Origin: Lethocerus indicus
Taxonomy: Eukaryota; Arthropoda; Insecta; Hemiptera; Belostomatidae
Direction of reading: 5' to 3'
Assembly (NCBI GenBank): GCA_019843655.1
Contig: JACDQD010000010.1
Coordinates: 10,771,637 to 10,835,636 of the forward strand
DNA length: 64,000 nt
The position numbers were made by a program, and so were the translations under genes. A model generated the notes under the pieces. It saw only the letters and a list, made by a program, of their open reading frames with translations, did not search any database and was not told the origin of the DNA. Positions 32,801 to 44,659 of the stretch are shown one piece after another; position 1 is the stretch's first letter, and every line of letters begins with the position of its first letter.

Positions 32801-35800
32801 TTTCTTTTTTTGAAAGGTTGTTCAACTAGAAGAACTTTTGGAAGTTAGGCATTCCGTATTTGTAGTGGGAAATGCAGGAGCAGGGAAAACAAAAGTCTGG
32901 AAAACTTTGTTCAAAACATACCAAAATATGTCCCGAAAACCAATTTATAATGACCTCAACCCGAAAGCTGTAACAAATGATGAGCTCTTTGGAATTATAA
33001 ATCCGGCTACTAGAGAATGGAAAGATGGTAAACATTTTAATTTACAAGCATAATTTTTGCAATATAAATATATGCATATAGTAAATCTTTGATTTCATTT
33101 TTCATATTTAGGCTTGTTCTCATCAATAATGCGAGAGCAAGCGAATATACCTGGAGACCAACCTAAATGGATTGTTTTGGATGGTGACATTGATCCTATG
33201 TGGATTGAATCATTGAACACAGTCATGGATGACAATAAGGTGAAACTATGGTAAAAACAATTTGCTTATTTTTTATGCAGTTTTGATATAAATTTACTTC
33301 AATTTAAATATGCAGGTGTTAACTCTGGCAAGCAATGAACGAATTGCTCTTAACACATCTATGAGATTATTATTTGAAATATCAAATTTACGAACAGCCA
33401 CTCCAGCAACAGTTTCCCGAGCAGGAATTTTATACATCAATCCTCAGGATTTAGGATGGAATCCGTAAGTGATTCCAAAATATATTTAATAATTTTATTA
33501 TTGGGAGTAGGTTTATTATTTCATTCTAATAAAAATAATTATTTCCTAATCACTTTAGATATGTTACAAGCTGGGCAGAGACAAGAGAAAATCATTTAGA
33601 AAAGTCAAACCTGGTCATGTTGTTTGACAAATATTTACCACCTTGTTTGGAAGTAATGAGAAACAGATTTAAGTGTATTATTCCAATAACTGAAATGTCG
33701 CACATTGAACTCCTGTGCCATCTTTTAGCATGCCTGCTCAATCCAATAAACACTCCACCAGACTGTCCAAAGGAGTGGTATGAATTATATTTTGTTTTTG
33801 CCTGCATATGGGCATTTGGCTCTGGCCTGTTCCAAGATCAGGTAAACAAACATGTTTTTTTAATTCCAGGCTTAAAAAACAAATAATAATCAAATAAGAC
33901 CAAATCAATTGTTAGAAACAGTAATACAAATGTTCTTTTTAAGACTGCGGATCATAGATCAGAATTTTCAAAGTGGTGGATAAGCGAATTCAAATCCATA
34001 AAAATGCCATCCCAAGGGACAGTTTTTGATTACTATATTGATTCTGAAACTAAAGAATTCGTCTTGTGGACAGAAAGAATGCCGAAATTTGAACTGGACT
34101 CGGAAATGCCCCTCCAAGTATGATGTTAAAATTCAGTTATAATTGTTTTTTGAAGTTTCAATATTGGTAGAACACATTACATACCTCCATAGTTATTTAA
34201 AATAATACTGGAGTTTCTTTCAGGCTGTCATCGTTCATACAACTGAGTCTATAAGAGTCAGATATTTCATTGATCTCCTGATGGAGGACAAACATCCATT
34301 AATGTTAGTCGGAAATGCTGGTGTTGGAAAGACTGTTCTAATATATGAAAAACTGGGGTCTTTGGCTGAAAATTATGCCGTGACCAATATCCCCTTTAAT
34401 TTCTACACTACATCTGGTATGCTGTAATAATTGGCTAGAAAAAGTATAAATAATGAATAATAAATTTAATTATAAAAACAAATTTTAGAAATGTTGCAGA
34501 AAATATTAGAAAAACCATTAGAAAAAAAAGCTGGACGAAATTATGGTCCTCCAAGTAACAAAACAATGATATATTTTATTGATGACATGAATATGCCAGA
34601 GGTAATTTTTGAATTTTCACTTGGTTTTTAATTTGATAGACTCTTTATAATTTCTGTTGTAAAATTTCAATGTTTAGGTAGATGCTTATGGAACAGTTGA
34701 ACCGCATACATTAATTAGGCAGCATTTGGATTATGGTCACTGGTATGATCGTACGAGACTAACTCTGAAAGATATTCACAATTGTCAGTACGTTGCTTGT
34801 ATGAATCCCACTGCAGGGAGTTTTACAATTAATCCAAGACTTCAGAGGCATTTCTGTGTATTCTCTGTGAGGTCTGTACTGTAAACACATTGAAATAGAT
34901 CTCTTATTTTTAATCATGTCTATGAATAATATAACTGCAATTATAATTATCTTAAAAATGCAATTGTTATTTTCAGTTTCCCAAATATTGACTCATTGAC
35001 TACAATATATTCTTCAATCCTCAGCCAGCATTTCGCAAATTCTGAGCACAGGTTTCCAGCCAATGTTGTTCGCTTGTGCCCAAACATTGTTACAGCAAGC
35101 ATTACCCTACACAACAAAGTAGCTCAGCTTTTTGTCCCAACTGCGGCAAAATTTCACTATATTTTTAACTTGAGAGATCTATCTAGTCTCTTTCAGGTAT
35201 ATTTTAATATGTTTTTCCTGTAAGTCTTCTAACTAACAGAGTTCAAGTCAACAATTCATTTTCCTTTTTTTTTAATTTTAGGGACTACTTTTCAGTACTA
35301 CCGATTGCCTGCCTCAACCTTTCGACATAATTCGATTATGGGTTCATGAATCACAGAGGGTTTATGGGGACAAGTTGATTGATGAGAAAGACACAGATGC
35401 ATTTATTAAAATACTTATTGACATGACAAAAAAGAATTTTGAAGTGAGCCATTTTTAAAAATTTATTTGGAGTTTTCAATGTGAATGCCCTATAGGAAAA
35501 ATTGATTATTTCTTTTACTTAGGATGTAGATGAAAGCATTGTTATTGAAAAACCAATTGTCTACTGCCATTTCGCTCAAGGTATAGGAGAACCTAAGTAT
35601 ATGCCTATTAAGAATTGGCCACAGTTAAGTAATCTACTTCAAGAAGCTCTTGTGTCATACAATGACATTATTGCAGCTATGAATTTGGTCCTCTTTGAAG
35701 ATGCAATGATGCATGTATGCAGGTAAGAATAAATAATTCCATTATTTTCAGGCAGGTAAAAAAATGTGAGAATGTTAGATGGCCGTTATGTTATATAATT

Positions 35801-38800
35801 TCTACATGCTATTGAATATCTCCCATCTCGCTAATTTGCTGTCAATTATTTGTTTTATTTATATTTTTCAGAGTAAATCGCATATTAGAATCCCCCAGAG
35901 GAAGTGCTTTACTAGTGGGTGTAGGAGGTAGCGGTAAGCAATCATTGTCAAGGCTGGCAGCATACATATCAGGTTTAGAAGTTGCTCAGATTCAGTTAAG
36001 GAAAGGATTTGGTATAACAGACCTAAAGGCAAATAACTTGTCATTGTCATGAGCATAGTATTATATAGAAATTATATATTCAAAAAATTAATTTAATATT
36101 GAAATGGGATGTACTCTTTTAGATGGAATTATCCGGCTTATATTCAAAATCAGGATTAAAAAATATTGGCATTATGTTTCTCATGACTGATGCACAAGTA
36201 ACTAAAGAACAGTTCCTAGTACTCATAAATGACATGTTGGCTTCGGGAGAAATTCCTGAACTATTTAGTGATGATGAAATTGACAATATTATTGCAGCTG
36301 TTAGAAATGAAGTAAGATTTTTAATAAAGAAATTAAATATGAATTAGTCTATTCTATAGTTTGTTGGCTATTAGCTTTAATTATTTTTAATGCTGTTTAG
36401 GTGAAGGGTGCGGGTCTGATTGACAGCAAAGAAAACTGCTGGAAATTTTTCTTGGATCGTGTAAGAAGGCAGCTCAAAGTAGTTTTATGTTTTTCACCTG
36501 TAGGATCAACTTTGAGAGTTCGAGCACGTAAATTTCCTGCTCTTATAACAGCTACATCAATCAACTGGTTTCACGAATGGCCACAACAAGCTCTCATATC
36601 TGTATCTCTAAACTTCATCAAGCATTTGGATGTTTTACCAGTTCGTCTATCATAATAATTCATTTTCTCTTTTCCCCACCTTCAATTTCAGATTATAATG
36701 AAATTTTTAATTAAAATTTTCTAGGAGTACTACTGCAATTCAGTGGCACAGTTTATGGGGCATGTCCATTCCCAGGTGAATTCAATGTCCCGATCATATT
36801 TGCAGAATGAGAGGAGGTATAATTATACAACTCCTAAGTCTTTTCTGGAACAAATTTCATTATATTCTAAACTACTGCGTCAAAAAAGTGCAGAACTGTC
36901 AAGTAAAATTGACAGATTACAAAATGGTCTCGAGAAATTAAAAAGAACATCAAAGCAGGTAAATTTTTGGTTACATTGTTACTCATATTAATGTGTTAGC
37001 CCTATTTTTTGAATGTCAACAGTATAAATGAAAAACATTAAAGGATTCTCTAACGATCATCTAGGTCGATGACTTGAAGGCTAAGTTGGCTGTTCAAGAA
37101 ATTGAACTTAAAGTAAAAAATGAGGCAGCTGATGCTCTCATAGAAATAGTAGGTGTAGAAACAGAAAAGGTATCCAAAGAAAAAGCAATTGGTAAGTACA
37201 ATATTATTTAAGTTTAATTATAAACAATGAAGTTCATTGGTTTTATAATATGTTTTTAAAATGAGATTGTTGAAATATATCACTATCACTGGTTATATTT
37301 AGCTGATGCTGAGGAAAGAAAAGTGGGTCTTATTGCTGATGAAGTCAGTAAAAAACAACAAGACTGTGAAGAAGATTTGTTAAAAGCTGAGCCAGCTCTG
37401 TTAGCAGCTCAAGTAAAATTTACTGTCATTTATAATTTACAAATAATATTCTTAAATAAGATATCAGTCTACTTTATTCTAATTATTATTCGAATAGACC
37501 AAAGAGTGCTTTAAAGTGTTATAAAAATATTAATACTTTTTTTAGGAAGCTCTGAATACTCTAAACAAAGCAAATTTAACAGAGTTGAAATCGTTTGGGT
37601 CACCACCAGGTGTTGTTACCAATGTCACTGCCGCAGTAATGGTATTATTAGCACCAGGTGGAAAAATTCCAAAGGACAGGAGCTGGAAAGCAGCCAAGGT
37701 AAAACGTCTAAGACCTTAAGACAGTAGTTTAATTATAAACTTTAGTAAACAATGACAACAAAGAATGAGAATTAAGAATTTAAAAAAATGTTTTTCATGA
37801 ACAGGTAATGATGGCTAAAGTAGATGGGTTTTTGGATGCTTTAATTAATTATGACAAGGAGAACATTCATCCAGAAATTATAAAAGCAATTCAACCTTAT
37901 CTAAAGGACTCAGAATTTGAACCAGAATTTGTCAGGAGCAAGTCTGCAGCTGCTGCTGGTATTTTATCTATAGAATTCAATAATAAATTCAATTGACATT
38001 ATTTCAGAGTAATTAAGACAATATCTTACAATTATTTAGGACTCTGTGCTTGGGTAATAAATATTATTAAATTTTATGAAGTTTATTGCGACGTGGAACC
38101 CAAGCGGAAAGCTTTAGCTCAGGCCAATGCTGAACTAGCCTCAGCTCAAGAAAAATTATCTGTCATCAAGCAACAAGTCCAGGTACAGAAACTGGTATAT
38201 TATTACCTTTAAATTAGATTTAATTCCTGCTCTAATAGAATTTATTATTTCTTTACAGTCACTTGAAGATCAATTGAAGCAACTAACACAAGAATTTGAA
38301 AGAGCAACATCAGAAAAACTCCGTTGTCAAGAAGAAGCTAATGCTACAACTGCCACTATTGCATTAGCAAACCGATTGATTGGAGGATTGGCTTCTGAAA
38401 ATGTTCGTTGGGCAGAATCAGTAGCAAGGTTATTCAAAATTTAATCCATTTGCCAAATTTGTTTTGAAGAAGGCAGGATATTTCTCATATTATTTTGTAA
38501 CATTTCAAATTTAATTAAATAAAAGATGTATTTCAATTTTTAGTTATATGGCACAAAGAACAACACTACCAGGAGATATACTTCTTGTTACTGCATTTGT
38601 GTCATACGTTGGATGTTTTACAAAACAATACAGACTAGATCTTCTTAACAAGTACTGGTTACCGAGTTTGAAAACATTAGAGGTACAACTTATGAATTAT
38701 GTCAAATGGAATAAATTCTTGAACACAAAATAATCCCTAATAACCCATCATTATCATTGTCTACAGCCTCCTATCCCTATCACAGAAGGCTTAGACCCTC

Positions 38801-41800
38801 TGACACTGCTTACTGATGATGCTCAAATAGCTGCTTGGAACAATGAGGGACTGCCAAGTGACAGAATGTCCACTGAAAATGCTACTATACTGACTAATAC
38901 AGATAGATGGCCATTAATGATAGATCCTCAGGTATTTCCAAATTCTCAACAGAGATGTTTTTGTCCAATATTCATTACAAAGCTTGCTTATTCATAATAT
39001 AGATAACATACTGCAAGTACTTTATAACAGACTATATGTTTGTTTACACAATTAGTTGCAAGGTGTGAAATGGATTAAGAATAAATACGGAGATCAAATA
39101 ATAGTACTTCGAGTAGGCCAGAAAGGATACTTAGAAGCCCTGGAAAATGCACTAAGATGTGGAAACACAGTTCTGTTAGAAAATATAGAAGAGGTTCTTG
39201 ACCCTGTACTAGACCCTCTATTGGGAAGAAACCTAATCAAAAGGGGCAAGTAAGTAAACACTTTTATTTTCTTATCCAAGTAATTAATGTAAATACTAGT
39301 TCTATAGTAATAATAGGTATATAATTCCATGTTTCTATTAGTAAGTAATGTTTCCAACAGGGCCATCAAGATTGGAGATAAAGAGATAGAGTTCAACCCG
39401 AACTTTAGGCTCATTTTGCATACTAAATTGGCAAATCCGCACTATAAGCCTGAGATGCAGGCACAGACAACCCTAATAAATTTTACAGTAACACGTGATG
39501 GTCTGGAGGACCAATTGTTGGCAGAGGTTGTTAAAGCTGAAAGGCCAGATTTAGAGCAACTTAAGGTATTGATGAGTTTTTGTTTATAATAGAAGAGCTC
39601 AAAAGTATAAATAGCATACCAAATGTTCATAATCACATTCCTATATTTCAGGCTGAGTTAACAAAACAACAGAATGATTTCAAAATTATGCTCAAGACTC
39701 TAGAAGATGATTTGCTGTCTAGGCTATCCTCTGCAGAAGGTAGAAAATTATTTATGTAAATTTAGATACAGGGAATAGTACATTTTTATTATTTTCTGAT
39801 CTTAACCGAACTTAGCCAAAGCAACCAGTATAGATTTTTTACGTATGCAGTGAGAATCAAACCAGGAATTCCAATGATTGAGAACATTGAGGTGATACAG
39901 AAAAAAACCAATTTTTCTACACCATTGCATTAGATTAATGTTTCACTTTATTCCTTCTGATCTTTATTATGAATCAATATTTGTGAACTGTTTATTTATA
40001 AATTATTTTTCATACATTAGAATTAAGAAGCTAATTTTTTAATTCTTTCTCTAATATAATTTCAGGAAATTTATTAGGAGATACAGCACTGGTTGAAAAT
40101 TTAGAGACTACTAAGCGTACAGCAGCAGAGATTGAAATGAAAGTGGCTGAAGCTAAAATTACATCAGGACAAATTGATCAAGCAAGAGAACATTATAGAT
40201 CTGCAGCTGCCAGAGCATCATTACTATATTTCATATTAAATGATCTCAATACTATCAATCCTATTTATCAGTTTTCATTAAAAGTAAATAAGTGAAGTAT
40301 ATATTTAAAATCATTAATTTAAGGAATTCAGTCTATTTCATTGTCCTGATTAGGTTGAGGTTAAATATATTTATTTATTTAATGACTTTTAGGCTTTTAG
40401 TGTTGTTTTTCAAAATGCAATTGAAAGAGCTGTACCAAGTCCCGATGTCCCAACCAGAATGAATAATCTAATCGACTGCATTACATACTCTGTATTCATG
40501 TACACAACTCGAGGTTTATTTGAGAGGGATAAACTGATTTTCTCTTCCCAAATGGCTTTCCAGGTAATTTTGAATGATTTTCTTCAAAATAATCAGTCAG
40601 GATATTCTTACGGGTAAATTCAAAATGAGAATTCAGAAAAATACTGATATACAGGTAACACAAGTGTAAAATAAACAAGTTAAAACATTTAGTACACTGA
40701 ATAAATTTCTATGAACTCTTACAGATTCTTTTGATGAATGGGGAAATTCAGCCTCAGGAACTGGACTTCTTATTGAGGTTTCCCCTAACTCCTCATGTGA
40801 CTAGTCCTGTTGATTTCTTATCAAATACAAGCTGGGGTGGTGTAAGAAGTTTATCAAACAAAGATGAATTTAGGTGCAACATGACAAAGAAATTGAATTA
40901 ACTATCCCTACAATTAAAAGACTGCAATATTATTTTGTTGTCTCCCTTTTGTTTTGTAGGAATCTCGATAGGGATATTGAAAGCTCACCTAAACGATGGA
41001 AAAAACTCGTTGAATCTGAATGCCCTGAGAAGGAGAAGTTGCCGCAGGAATGGAAGAACAAAACTTCCATTCAACGACTATGTTTAATGAGGGCTCTCCG
41101 TCCGGACAGAATGACTTATGCAATAAAGTATCTTTTGTTTAAAACTTCTCAATTGCATATGTCAATATAAATTTCAACTTAACTCATTTCTATGAGGCTC
41201 TGGTAAGTGACTCAAGTAATATCATTGCAATATTTTCAGAGCATTCATTGAAGAAAAGTTGGGGTACAAATACGTAGAAAGCAGGAGTGTAGAATTTGCT
41301 AAATCCTTTGAAGAATCAAGTCCCAGCACTCCAATATTTTTTATTCTGTCTCCTGGTGTTAATCCATTGAAGGTGGTTGCTTTTTAGGTTTTTTAATTTT
41401 TACTAAATATTGTAATTAAGATGGTTAAAATGTTCAAAATAAATTTAATATTTTTTTCATAGGATGTAGAAATACTTGGAAAAAAATTTGGCTTCACAAT
41501 TGACAGGGGTAATTTTCATAATGTATCTTTGGGCCAAGGCCAGGAAATAGTAGCAGAGGAAGCAATGGAAAAAGCATCATCAAAAGGAGAGTGGGTTGTA
41601 CTACAGGTTTGTAAACAGCATACTTAATTCTTATGAAGTTATCCTGTATCCTGGTATTGTGTACTAAAAAAGGTTGCAACATTAAATATAATTTAAATAC
41701 ACCAGAAAGGTTTTCTTTCCAGAATGTCCACCTTGTAAAAAAATGGTTACCGACATTAGAAAAGAAGCTGGAATTTATGAGTGTTGGAGCACACCCGGAT

Positions 41801-44299
41801 TACAGAATATTTATGTCAGCAGAACCTGCTGCAACACCATCTGCACACATTATACCTCAGGTAAACAAGAGTATTTCAGCTTGGAAAGTGAGATATTTCA
41901 AGTCCAAGAATACAAAAGAGTTTATTCTAACACTGATGTGAACTTATATGCTGTTAGGGTATATTAGAATCGTCTATAAAAATCACCAATGAATCTCCAA
42001 CTGGGATGATGGCAAATCTTCATAAGGCCCTGGATAACTTTAGCCAAGAGACTTTGGAATTATGCTCCAAAGAAGTAGAATTCAAAGCAATCTTATTTTC
42101 TTTGTGTTATTTCCACGCTGTTGTAGCCGAGAGAAGAAAATTTGGGCCGCAAGGTTGGAACAAGATATACCCCTTCAATGTAGGTATGTGCATTGTATTC
42201 ATCTCTGATTTGAAACTAATAACAAAGTCTCACTGCCTTTAGAACTGCACTTCTATGAAAGTAATATTTTTGTAAATTTTTAGGTGATTTAAATATAAGT
42301 GTCAGTGTCCTTTATAATTACTTAGAGGCCAATACGAAAGTTCCTTGGGAGGATTTAAGATACCTATTTGGAGAAATTATGTACGGAGGGCATATTACTG
42401 ATGACTGGGATAGAAGACTCTGCATCAGTTACTTAGAAGAACTGATGCAACCAGACCTTGTAATTAGTATCTCATGTTAAAAATTTATATGTGCAAATAA
42501 TTTTGTTGTAAATGTATACGAAATATTTTTAAAACACCTTGCAGGTAGATGGAGAACTTCAATTAGCACCAGGATTCAATGCCCCACCAAATCTTGATTA
42601 TCCAGGCTACCACACTTATATTGATGAGGCAATGCCACCTGAAAGTCCATATTTGTACGGTTTACACCCAAATGCCGAAATTGGTTTTCTCACTACAACA
42701 TCGGATAAACTGTTCAAAACAGTATTTGAAATGCAGCCCAGGGAAGCTCCAGCATCTGGGGGTTCAACAGTTACAAGAGAAGAAAAGGTACAGAGTTGTA
42801 GCAATAAATTAGTAACAATATTAATTTATTACATACTCAATAGCTAAAGTTCGAATTTTAACAGCTCACTTCAATACAGTTGTAATTAATAAAAAAAATA
42901 TATGGATTAGGTGAAACAAATAATCGATGAGATAGTTGAAAAACTCCCAGAAGAATTCAACATGGTAGAAATCATGGGGAAAGTTGAAGAGAGGACACCA
43001 TATGTCATAGTTGTTTTCCAAGAGTGCCAGCGCATGAATCAACTAACTGGTGAAATGAAGCGGTCACTTAAGGAACTAGATCTAGGCTTAAAAGTAAATT
43101 CTCCTCCATTAGTTCATAAACTTTGAACATTTTATTACTTGGGAAAAAATTACACTTTAATAATTCCCCTTTCCTATTTGCCTTTGAAGGGTGAACTTAC
43201 AATTACATCTGATATGGAAGATTTGGAAAGTGCAATATTTTTTGATCAAGTTCCTATCATTTGGGAAAAGAGAGCATATCCTTCCTTACTAGGTCTCACT
43301 GCATGGTTTGCTGATTTGCTCTTAAGATTAAGAGAATTGGAAACGTGGTCAACAGATTTTGTGGTATTATTTTCATTGATTATTTTGAAATACTGGAAAT
43401 TTTCTTCAATGTGCATGTTATAAAAAAAATTTTTAATTTTATTTTTTTGTTACCTACAGTTACCATCATCGGTTTGGCTTTCTGGATTTTTCAATCCTCA
43501 GTCTTTCCTTACGGCAATAATGCAGAGCACTGCTAGAAAGAATGAGCTTCCCTTGGATAAAATGTGCTTGCAGTTTGATGTAACAAAAAAACAGAAAGAG
43601 GATTTCATGTAAGTAATTCCGAGTTCTGAGACTTCAATATAAACTTCAATAATTATGAATACAAAAATTAATACCTTTTTTATATTATACAACAATTTGC
43701 TTCACTTGATCAAAGCTCTTGCTTTGAAGGAAAGAACAATACATTAAATAAAATATAAGTTGATAATTAAATAAATTTGATTATTATATAATTAGAGTTG
43801 TTAGATTTGTAAGGTGCAAATTACAACCGCTTTCATGACTGACTAAACTTCAACTGATTGGTTTGGACTCAGAGTTATATTTTTATTTTTAAGGAGTGCA
43901 CCTAGGGAAGGAGTTTATGTTCACGGATTATTCATGGAAGGAGCTCGTTGGGACACTCAACAAGGAGTTATAATGGAGTCAAAATTAAAAGAACTATTTC
44001 CTTCAATGCCTGTTATTAACATTAAAGTAAGAATCATCATAAATCAAATTGCAGAGACCTGATAACAAGTGACAATATTTTTTAAAAACTAAAAATAAGA
44101 CCGAGCAACTGATTTAAAATTAACGTATTTTTTTCAGGCGATGCCTCAAGACAAACAAGATCTGAGGAATGTCTACGAATGTCCTGTTTACAAAACACGA
44201 ACAAGAGGCCCTACTTATGTCTGGACGTTCAGCTTAAAAACAAAAGAAAAACCATCTAAATGGACACTTGCCGGTGTAGCACTATTGTTACAAATTTAA
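18236..44299 (+). CDS. DNAH17: Axonemal outer-arm dynein beta heavy chain (DNAH17 / Dhc93AB type), complete
   Basis: Dynein heavy chains are the ATP-driven motors of cilia and sperm tails; this class forms the beta chain of the outer arm. I joined 78 coding exons (listed under the segment entries). Their total is 13,392 nt, giving 4,463 residues with no internal stop, almost exactly the length of human DNAH17 as I remember it. The ATG at 18236 is fixed by an in-frame TGA two codons upstream. Four P-loops are intact: GPAGTGKT (Lys about 1853), GNAGAGKT (2134), GNAGVGKT (2461) and GVGGSGKQS (2808). The end, GVALLLQI, and blocks such as [20 protein letters not shown] favour DNAH17 over DNAH9 or DNAH11. 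All introns have GT-AG ends except intron 49 (36029-36122), which is GC-AG. The gene appears functional, most likely expressed where motile axonemes form (testis, perhaps mechanosensory cilia). Confidence 0.97.
27098..30600 (+). CDS. DNAH17: Dynein segment 2: linker (exons 23-31)
   Basis: Residues about 1226-1790, the linker (DHC_N2) whose bending is the power stroke. Exons: 27098-27263, 27338-27461, 27612-27760, 28961-29206, 29281-29505, 29577-29803, 29886-30027, 30112-30345, 30422-30600. Conserved blocks include [71 protein letters not shown] and [10 protein letters not shown]. The exon 23 acceptor at 27096-27097 is preferred over earlier AGs because only it restores phase and joins FKKSPIFK to [13 protein letters not shown] as in relatives. 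Intron 25 is unusually long (1.2 kb) and holds a possible 30-nt cassette exon. Confidence 0.93.
28482..28511 (+). CDS. Candidate 30-nt cassette microexon in dynein intron 25
   Basis: A 30-nt stretch sits between a long pyrimidine-rich tract ending in CTAACAG and the strong donor GTAAGTACC. It would add ten residues ([10 protein letters not shown]) in phase, with no stop, between STK of exon 25 and [10 protein letters not shown] of exon 26. Human relatives as I remember them have no residues here, so exclusion gives the canonical protein and inclusion would be a variant. Evidence is only the splice-site quality, the phase and the long host intron. Confidence 0.4.
30645..31085. mobile_element. 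Possible Tigger/pogo-like MITE in dynein intron 31
   Basis: Intron 31 (30601-31189) has a stretch with different composition. Its ends share inverted similarity around CAACTTACGAGC on the left (30651-30662) and, on the minus strand of the right end, CCGACTTACGAAC followed by GGACTTAACGAA (31040-31072). The CTTACGAA-type ends recall Tigger/pogo elements, which is from memory. A 76-codon open frame on the minus strand (30808-31038) lies inside; I do not recognise its product. Boundaries are uncertain. Confidence 0.4.
31190..33841 (+). CDS. DNAH17: Dynein segment 3: AAA1 and AAA2 (exons 32-41)
   Basis: Residues about 1790-2367. Exons: 31190-31325, 31462-31596, 31720-31839, 31936-32078, 32161-32362, 32441-32665, 32817-33027, 33112-33239, 33316-33464, 33559-33841. 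AAA1 is the main ATPase: Walker [16 protein letters not shown], Walker B in GCFDEFNRI, and sensor I in [22 protein letters not shown]2 has [11 protein letters not shown] followed by [17 protein letters not shown] and [10 protein letters not shown]. All hydrolysis residues of AAA1 appear intact, and this is the most conserved part of the protein. Confidence 0.97.
33944..36640 (+). CDS. DNAH17: Dynein segment 4: AAA3 and AAA4 (exons 42-51)
   Basis: Residues about 2368-2981. Exons: 33944-34117, 34224-34416, 34489-34601, 34678-34871, 34977-35196, 35282-35443, 35523-35722, 35872-36028, 36123-36311, 36401-36640. AAA3 has [14 protein letters not shown] and [18 protein letters not shown]4 has [20 protein letters not shown] and FLMTDAQV. 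Exon 49 ends at AAG followed by GCAAAT, so intron 49 (36029-36122) uses a GC donor. That junction joins FGITDLK to MELSGLYSK exactly as in relatives. Confidence 0.95.
36725..38682 (+). CDS. DNAH17: Dynein segment 5: coiled-coil stalk and microtubule-binding tip (exons 52-59)
   Basis: Residues about 2982-3391. Exons: 36725-36958, 37065-37191, 37303-37412, 37546-37698, 37805-37958, 38040-38182, 38259-38428, 38544-38682. The first coiled-coil arm runs through [20 protein letters not shown] and [19 protein letters not shown]. The microtubule-binding domain follows, with [38 protein letters not shown] and [20 protein letters not shown]. The second arm starts at [19 protein letters not shown] and leads into ENVRWAES at the start of AAA5. 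Confidence 0.94.
38767..44299 (+). CDS. DNAH17: Dynein segment 6: AAA5, AAA6 and C-terminal domain (exons 60-78)
   Basis: Residues about 3392-4463. Exons: 38767-38931, 39056-39249, 39361-39565, 39652-39739, 40066-40283, 40393-40563, 40725-40873, 40960-41127, 41240-41372, 41463-41606, 41723-41860, 41958-42183, 42284-42459, 42545-42787, 42911-43093, 43190-43363, 43460-43608, 43894-44026, 44138-44299. Landmarks are [113 protein letters not shown] and [20 protein letters not shown]. The TAA stop runs straight into overlapping AATAAA motifs, so the 3' UTR may be very short. Confidence 0.96.
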
Positions 44300-44659
44300 A
44301 TAAATAAATAAAATAACACAAACATGTATATTACAATAAATAAAAATGCTTTCCCTGAGCTTTAAACAAGTTAAGGCACTTCAATACAATAACCATCAAT
44401 TTCTTATTAAAATAATTCCCACTGTATTTATTAAAAAATAATGAACTTGAGGTATTTTTCAATAAACTTGTCTTAAAAGTATGGAATTCAAATGAACAAT
44501 AATAATAGACACGATTAAAAAATAAATAAAATGCAAATATTACCAATTGATTAAATAAATATCACAATTAAAATAATTAAATGTTTGTCTTAAAAATGAA
44601 ATTAAAAAATAACATAAAACAAATAAGTAATATCCTGATTTAAAAAATAAAATTTAAAT
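44300..44659. other. Convergent 3' ends of dynein and NAA80
   Basis: A 360-bp AT-rich gap between the stop codons of two converging genes. AATAAA motifs for dynein overlap and follow its stop (about 44299-44315). TTTATT at about 44415-44420 could serve as the NAA80 signal on the minus strand. Overlapping transcripts are possible. Confidence 0.6.
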
